Positions 59,338-64,000 of a DNA stretch of 64,000 nt are shown here, one piece after another. Position 1 is the stretch's first letter. Each line of letters opens with the position of its first letter. The notes under the pieces are model-generated. The model saw only the letters and a list, made by a program, of their open reading frames with translations. It was not told the origin of the DNA and did no database searches. Where the stretch lies: assembly GCF_027920805.1 (NCBI RefSeq), contig NZ_JANWOI010000002.1:496001-560000 (forward strand). The letters run 5' to 3'. Source of the stretch: Govania unica (GTDB lineage Bacteria; Pseudomonadota; Alphaproteobacteria; Sphingomonadales; Govanellaceae). Made by a program: the position numbers and the translations under genes.

Positions 59338-59392
59338 ATCTTGGGATAGCTGGTTCCAATGTTCATCTGGAACATTAACGAAAGTCTCCATC

Positions 59393-60175
59393 ATGTCCGA
59401 TCATGTTCCTGTCACGCCGAGACCTGCCGCGTCGCTTGTTTTGATCCGGGATGGCGAGCCGCGCAGGGATGGGCGGCGGTTGCAGGTGTTGTTGACGGAG
59501 CGGAATGGCGGCATGCCGGTGGCGGGCGGGGCCTTTGTGTTTCCCGGTGGCAAGGTGGCGCTGGAGGATGGTGAGGGCGAGGCGGCCTACCGGTTTGCAG
59601 CGATCCGGGAGGCTTTTGAAGAAGCTGGTGTTATTCTGGCTCGGGATGTGGGGCTCGAAGTTCAGGACCGGGTTATGGCGCGCTATAAGGCGACGCCTGC
59701 GCCGGTCGATTTCTGGGCCGTGCTTCGGGCCGAAGGGGTTGAGCATCTTATGGAAGACCTCATTCCCTTTGCTCATTGGATCACGCCGGAGGTTCGCGCG
59801 CATCGGTTCGACACCCGTTTTTATCTGGCGGTCATGCCGGAGGGGCAGATGGTGCGGCAGGATGGGATCGAGGCGGTGAGTACGCTTTGGACCGCGCCGG
59901 ATGAGATGATCGAGCTGTTCGGCCATGACTCGGATCTGTTGATGTTTCCGACCCGCATGTCGCTTGGGGTGCTGGCTCAGGCTGGCGATGTGGCGGAGGC
60001 TTTGGAGCTTGTGAAAAGTCGGGCCGTGGTGCCGGTCATGCCTCTGCTGGAAAAACGCCCGGACGGCATTTATGCCCATGTGCCTGAAGGGGCGGGGTTT
60101 GGCGGCAGCTTTTTCCGGTTTCAGCTGAAAGACCGTGTCCCAGGCCAACTCATGATCGAGCCGGTCCGCGAATAG
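59393..60175 (+). CDS. Nudix hydrolase (NUDT19-like)
   Basis: A 260-residue Nudix enzyme. The Nudix box is spread over FVFPGGKVALEDGEGEAAYRFAAIREAFEEAGVI, read in parts near 45-78, where the insertion between the GG and REAFEEAG parts is typical of the NUDT19/CoA-diphosphatase-like branch. Later segments (WITPEVRAHRFDTRFYLAVMPEGQ near 125) support this. Possible substrates are CoA esters or other nucleoside diphosphates; not decidable. ATG at 59393 is chosen; the open frame before it is repeat sequence. Confidence 0.85.
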   Translation: MSDHVPVTPRPAASLVLIRDGEPRRDGRRLQVLLTERNGGMPVAGGAFVFPGGKVALEDGEGEAAYRFAAIREAFEEAGVILARDVGLEVQDRVMARYKATPAPVDFWAVLRAEGVEHLMEDLIPFAHWITPEVRAHRFDTRFYLAVMPEGQMVRQDGIEAVSTLWTAPDEMIELFGHDSDLLMFPTRMSLGVLAQAGDVAEALELVKSRAVVPVMPLLEKRPDGIYAHVPEGAGFGGSFFRFQLKDRVPGQLMIEPVRE

Positions 60176-60367
60176 CGGTCGGTCAGCACGAAATCACTTG
60201 AAATCGGCGGCCAATGGGCGTAAATCGGGCACACTTCAGCTTGAGTTAGGGCTGAGGAACTCACACGCGGGTCTGAGGCGGAATGGTTTCGTCTCTTCCG
60301 GTGCCTTGGGCCAGATGCCCAAAGTCACTTGCCCGCGGCGGATTAACCGGATTAAGGAGACCAAGGC

Positions 60368-61144
60368 ATGTCTATGCCCGATTTTTCCATGCGCCAACTG
60401 CTTGAAGCAGGCGTTCACTTTGGCCATCAGACCCACCGTTGGAACCCGCGTATGTCGCCGTATATCTTCGGCGTGCGCAACAAGGTTCATATCATTGACC
60501 TTTCGCAGACCGTTCCGTTGCTGCATCACGCGCTCGAACAGGTTCGCAAAGTCACGGCTGCTGGCGGCCGCGTGCTGTTCGTCGGCACCAAGCGTCAGGC
60601 GTCTGAAGCCGTTGCTGAATCCGCCAAGCGTTGCGGTCAGTATTACGTCAATCACCGCTGGCTCGGCGGCATGCTCACCAACTGGCAGACCATCTCGGCT
60701 TCGATCAAGCGTTTGAAGACCATGGATGAGCAGCTTGCTTCGGGCGTTGCTGGTCTGACCAAGAAAGAAGTTCTCCAGCTTACCCGCGAACGCGACAAGC
60801 TTGAGCGTTCGCTCGGCGGTATCAAGGACATGGGCGGTCTTCCGGACCTGATCTTTGTCATCGACACCAACAAAGAATCGCTGGCCATTCACGAAGCCAA
60901 CAAGCTTGGCATCCCGGTCATGGCCGTTCTCGACACCAACTGCAATCCGGAAGGCATCACCTATCCGGTGCCGGGCAACGATGACGCAAGCCGCGCCATC
61001 CAGCTTTACGGCAACCTCGTTGCTGGTGCGGTTCTTCAGGGTCTTCAGGAAGAACTGACCAAAAGCGGCAAGGATCTTGGTGCTGTGGAAGCTCCGCTTG
61101 AAGTGCTTCCTGGCGCTGACGTGCTTCCTGCCGCTGAAGTGTAA
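60368..61144 (+). CDS. rpsB: 30S ribosomal protein S2
   Basis: A 258-residue S2 protein. [19 protein letters not shown] near 11-29, the IIDLSQT segment near 43, [12 protein letters not shown] near 95 and [31 protein letters not shown] near 182-212 (in parts) are the family signatures. The 190-bp leader upstream may carry S2 autoregulation. It is followed by tsf after two hairpins. Confidence 0.97.
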   Translation: MSMPDFSMRQLLEAGVHFGHQTHRWNPRMSPYIFGVRNKVHIIDLSQTVPLLHHALEQVRKVTAAGGRVLFVGTKRQASEAVAESAKRCGQYYVNHRWLGGMLTNWQTISASIKRLKTMDEQLASGVAGLTKKEVLQLTRERDKLERSLGGIKDMGGLPDLIFVIDTNKESLAIHEANKLGIPVMAVLDTNCNPEGITYPVPGNDDASRAIQLYGNLVAGAVLQGLQEELTKSGKDLGAVEAPLEVLPGADVLPAAEV

Positions 61145-61153
61145 CCTTGCTTG

Positions 61154-61173
61154 AGCGTCATGCAGATGACGCT
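61154..61173 (+). terminator. First hairpin between rpsB and tsf
   Basis: AGCGTCAT pairs with ATGACGCT around GCAG, 10 bp after the rpsB stop. Only two T follow, so it is weak. Confidence 0.5.
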
Positions 61174-61204
61174 TTGAGTGCTTAAAAGAATTGCGATTTA
61201 GCGA

Positions 61205-61236
61205 GGAGGGCGTTTTGCGCCCTCCAAAGCTTTTTT
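61205..61236 (+). terminator. Second hairpin between rpsB and tsf (attenuator)
   Basis: GGAGGGCG pairs with CGCCCTCC around TTTTG, and a run of six T follows five bases later. It lies 20 bp before tsf and would lower tsf transcription relative to rpsB. Confidence 0.7.
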
Positions 61237-61257
61237 GAACCAGTGAAAGGACACACC

Positions 61258-62187
61258 ATGGCTGAGATTACAGCTGCGCTTGTCAAAGAACTTCGCGAAA
61301 AATCCGGCGCCGGCATGATGGATTGCAAAAAGGCGCTGATTGAAAATAACGGCGATGTGGAAGCCGCGATCGACTGGCTGCGTACCAAAGGCATGATGGC
61401 TGCCGCTAAAAAGTCTGGCCGCGCCGCGACCGAAGGTCTGGTCGGCGTCGTCACCAGCGGCACCTCGGGCGCCATGCTCGAAGTCAATGCTGAAACCGAT
61501 TTTGTCGCACGCAATGACCAGTTCCGGGCTTATGTGCGCACGGCGACCGAGATTGCACTTGGCAATGACGGCGATCTTGAAGCCGTTCGCAAGTCCGGTT
61601 TCCCGGGCGAAAGCCGCACGGTGGAAGAACAGCTGACCAATCTGATCGCCACCATCGGCGAGAACATGTCGCTGCGCCGCTCGCTGTCGCTGTCGGTCGA
61701 TCAGGGCGTGGTTGCAAGCTATGTCCATAACACCATCGAAGACGGTCTTGGTAAAATCGGCGTGCTGGTTGCGCTGAAGTCCACGGCTCCGGCTGAAAAG
61801 CTCGTTGAAACCGCGCGCAAGATCGCCATGCATGTGGCTGCGACCAATCCGCAGTCGCTGACGGAAGCCGATCTTGACCCGGCTCTGGTTGCGCGCGAGC
61901 GTGAGGTGCTTGTGGAGCAGGCCCGCGAGTCCGGCAAGCCTGACAACATCATTGAAAAGATGATCGAAGGCCGTATCCGCAAATATTACGAGGAAGTCTG
62001 CCTCGTAAAGCAGATCTATGTGATCGATGGCGAATCCCGCATCGAACAGGTCGTCGAAAAGCTTGCGAAAGATCTTGGCACGCCGGTTGAGCTTGTTGCT
62101 TTTGCCCGCTTCGGGCTTGGCGAAGGTCTTGAAAAGAAAGAAGACGATTTCGCGGCTGAAGTTGCGGCCATGTCCGGCACCAACTAA
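61258..62187 (+). CDS. tsf: Elongation factor Ts
   Basis: A 309-residue nucleotide exchange factor for EF-Tu. The N-terminal signature [22 protein letters not shown] and the LRTKGM segment near 38, then [13 protein letters not shown] near 77-89, are the classic parts. Full length. ATG at 61258 chosen over one 15 bp earlier. Confidence 0.97.
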   Translation: MAEITAALVKELREKSGAGMMDCKKALIENNGDVEAAIDWLRTKGMMAAAKKSGRAATEGLVGVVTSGTSGAMLEVNAETDFVARNDQFRAYVRTATEIALGNDGDLEAVRKSGFPGESRTVEEQLTNLIATIGENMSLRRSLSLSVDQGVVASYVHNTIEDGLGKIGVLVALKSTAPAEKLVETARKIAMHVAATNPQSLTEADLDPALVAREREVLVEQARESGKPDNIIEKMIEGRIRKYYEEVCLVKQIYVIDGESRIEQVVEKLAKDLGTPVELVAFARFGLGEGLEKKEDDFAAEVAAMSGTN

Positions 62188-62234
62188 GTCACAGATATAA
62201 AGTCGGAATTTTAAAGTTCCGATTTACAGATTTT

Positions 62235-62283
62235 GGGCCTAAAAGCGACCGCCACGCAAAATGCGGTATTCGCTTTTGGGCCC
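62235..62283 (+). terminator. Long two-part hairpin between tsf and pyrH
   Basis: GGGCCTAAAAGCGA pairs with TCGCTTTTGGGCCC (one G:T), and an inner stem CCGC/GCGG encloses a 10-base loop. A smaller stem (TCGGAA/TTCCGA) lies just before. No T run follows the main stem. It may be a partial terminator or a regulatory structure in the pyrH leader. Confidence 0.55.
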
Positions 62284-62359
62284 GAATTGTATAAGGTGCC
62301 TAACAGTTCCGGATAAGGCGGCTCGAAACAATCTCTTAAGCTAGGATTTCAAAGAACTG

Positions 62360-63085
62360 ATGACTGCAAAACCACGTTTCAACCGGGTCCTCCTCAAGCT
62401 TTCAGGCGAGGCATTGATGGGCCGTCAGTCCTATGGCATCGATCAGGATGTGGTGAATCGCATTGCTGATGAGGTGAAGGCGGTGCGTGAAGACGGCATT
62501 GAGGTTTGTTTGGTGGTCGGCGGCGGCAATATCTTCCGCGGGGTTTCGGGTGTGGCATCCGGAATCGATCGCAGCTCAGCTGACCATATGGGCATGCTGG
62601 CGACCGTTATGAATGCCATCGCCATTCAGGCGGCGCTTGAAAAAATCGATGTGGATACGCGGGTCTTGTCGGCCATTCCGATGACCTCGGTGTGCGAGCC
62701 CTATATCCGTCGCCGCGCCATTCGTCATATGGAAAAAGGCCGGGTGGTGTTGTTTGCCGCCGGCACCGGTAATCCGTTCTTCACGACGGATACGGCCGCA
62801 GCCCTGCGCGCGGCGGAAATGAATTGCGATGCCCTGTTGAAGGGAACGCAGGTGGATGGCGTTTATTCGGAAGATCCGAAAAAGAACCCGAATGCCATTC
62901 GTTACGATAAACTCAAATTTATCGACGTGTTGAGCCGCGATCTTAAAGTGATGGATGCATCCGCGATCTCACTCTGTCGTGAAAATAACATCCCGATCGT
63001 GGTGTTTTCTCTCCAGGAGCAGGGCGAACTTGCCCGTGTGCTGCATGGTGAGGGGAAATTTACCATTATCGGTGACACTGTGTAA
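62360..63085 (+). CDS. pyrH: Uridylate kinase
   Basis: A 241-residue UMP kinase of the amino-acid-kinase fold. [12 protein letters not shown] near 10-21, [10 protein letters not shown] near 53, [12 protein letters not shown] near 74, [17 protein letters not shown] near 132-148 and the [12 protein letters not shown] region near 161-172 are the family motifs. Its place between tsf and frr is standard. Confidence 0.97.
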   Translation: MTAKPRFNRVLLKLSGEALMGRQSYGIDQDVVNRIADEVKAVREDGIEVCLVVGGGNIFRGVSGVASGIDRSSADHMGMLATVMNAIAIQAALEKIDVDTRVLSAIPMTSVCEPYIRRRAIRHMEKGRVVLFAAGTGNPFFTTDTAAALRAAEMNCDALLKGTQVDGVYSEDPKKNPNAIRYDKLKFIDVLSRDLKVMDASAISLCRENNIPIVVFSLQEQGELARVLHGEGKFTIIGDTV

Positions 63086-63107
63086 TTGAGAACCGAGGAT
63101 ATTTGAT

Positions 63108-63668
63108 ATGAGCTCTGCTTTTGATCTTGGTGGTATTCAACGCCGCATGGCGGGCGCGGTAGACTCGCTGAAGCATGAGTTTTCCGGTCTGCGCACCGGG
63201 CGCGCCTCGGCCAATATGCTCGATCCGGTGATGGTTGAGGCTTATGGCGCGTCGGTGCCGATCAGTCAGGTTGGCAACGTGTCGACGCCTGAGGCGCGCA
63301 TGCTGTCGGTGCAGGTTTGGGATAACGCCCTGGTGGGTGCGGTGGACCGTGCCATTCGCAATTCGGGGCTTGGCCTCAATCCGGTTCTTGACGGCACCAT
63401 GCTGCGCATCCCGGTGCCTGAGCTGAACGAAGAACGGCGCAAGGATCTGGTTAAGGTCGCTGGCAAATATACCGAAGCCACCCGCGTTGCTGTACGCAAC
63501 GTGCGCCGCGACGGCATGGACATCCTGAAAAAGCTTGAGAAAGATGGCGACATCAGCCAGGACGATCAAAAAAATCTGTCTGAAAAGGTCCAGAAGCTGA
63601 CGGACGAGACCATCAAGACCGTTGATCAGATGCTGGTATCCAAAGAAAAGGAAATTCTCCAGGTCTGA
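63108..63668 (+). CDS. frr: Ribosome recycling factor
   Basis: A 186-residue factor that splits post-termination ribosomes with [23 protein letters not shown] near 27-46, then [16 protein letters not shown] near 103 and the coiled part [14 protein letters not shown] near 129, are standard. Full length. Confidence 0.97.
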   Translation: MSSAFDLGGIQRRMAGAVDSLKHEFSGLRTGRASANMLDPVMVEAYGASVPISQVGNVSTPEARMLSVQVWDNALVGAVDRAIRNSGLGLNPVLDGTMLRIPVPELNEERRKDLVKVAGKYTEATRVAVRNVRRDGMDILKKLEKDGDISQDDQKNLSEKVQKLTDETIKTVDQMLVSKEKEILQV

Positions 63669-63701
63669 TTGGCCGGGAGAGAGTAGCTGCGGACGTCGAG
63701 T

Positions 63702-64000
<299 letters not shown>

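Larger units (their letters stand above)
58931..59392. other. Repeat-filled gap between dnaE and the Nudix gene
   Basis: These 460 bp hold two 88-bp palindromic elements and two partial copies of the dnaE 3' end. I see no gene. Short open frames here are repeats read through. Confidence 0.7.

Noticed and set aside
59104-59349. Open frame of 81 codons behind dnaE
   Set aside because: It runs through an 88-bp palindrome and the dnaE echo; this is repeat sequence, not a gene.

Overview
The window is a piece of an alphaproteobacterial chromosome of fairly high GC. The evidence is the gene order (tig-clpP-clpX-lon-hup, then all fourteen nuo genes A to N running into birA-coaX-rnj-mce-DUF1467-proS-lolC-lolD-dnaE, then rpsB-tsf-pyrH-frr-uppS), a short prolyl-tRNA synthetase of 436 residues, and a glnB-glnA pair behind a sigma-54-type promoter. 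The genus cannot be read from the sequence. Neither rRNA nor CRISPR is present.

Layout. (1) 1-7,532 is the end of an integrated conjugative element: a trb-type type IV secretion operon (trbE, J, L, F, G, I, the first gene cut by the window edge), a DUF2274 protein, an AlpA-like small DNA-binding protein and a convergent tyrosine integrase. The element stops at a 45-bp 3' remnant of a tRNA gene, probably tRNA-Arg(TCT), which marks the attachment site. (2) 7,533-14,468 is an accessory block: a shortened AraC-type regulator, an amidase preceded by a run of twelve G, a DUF485/ActP acetate-type symporter pair, a glutamine amidotransferase and an AT-rich acyltransferase-SGNH gene. (3) 14,581-22,922 holds parE, two unknown genes, glnA and glnB, an aminotransferase, tRNA-His with a tiny unlisted lipoprotein gene on the other strand, and the NAD(P)HX repair enzyme. 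(4) 23,082-30,076 is the protein quality-control block: tRNA-Leu, trigger factor, ClpP, ClpX, Lon and HU, with heat-shock-like promoters before clpX and lon. (5) 30,396-31,362 has tRNA-Val, a GNAT acetyltransferase and tRNA-Asp. (6) 31,591-45,723 is the complete respiratory complex I operon. (7) 45,736-58,930 is a long co-directional run of biotin ligase, pantothenate kinase, RNase J, methylmalonyl-CoA epimerase, proS, the Lol lipoprotein exporter and dnaE. It is interrupted by about 980 bp (49,655-50,632) with no recognised gene but with three terminator-like hairpins. (8) 58,931-64,000 has two 88-bp palindromic repeats behind dnaE, a Nudix hydrolase, and the translation/envelope cluster rpsB-tsf-pyrH-frr-uppS, cut by the right edge.

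Most of the window is core housekeeping. The most unusual material is the integration junction with GGGTAAC repeats in front of the integrase, the G12 tract at the amidase start, the trigger factor with a histidine-rich insert and a histone-like tail, the orphan transcription unit at 49.7-50.4 kb, and the palindromic repeats with echoes of the dnaE 3' end at 59 kb. I did not find a convincing new multi-gene system.
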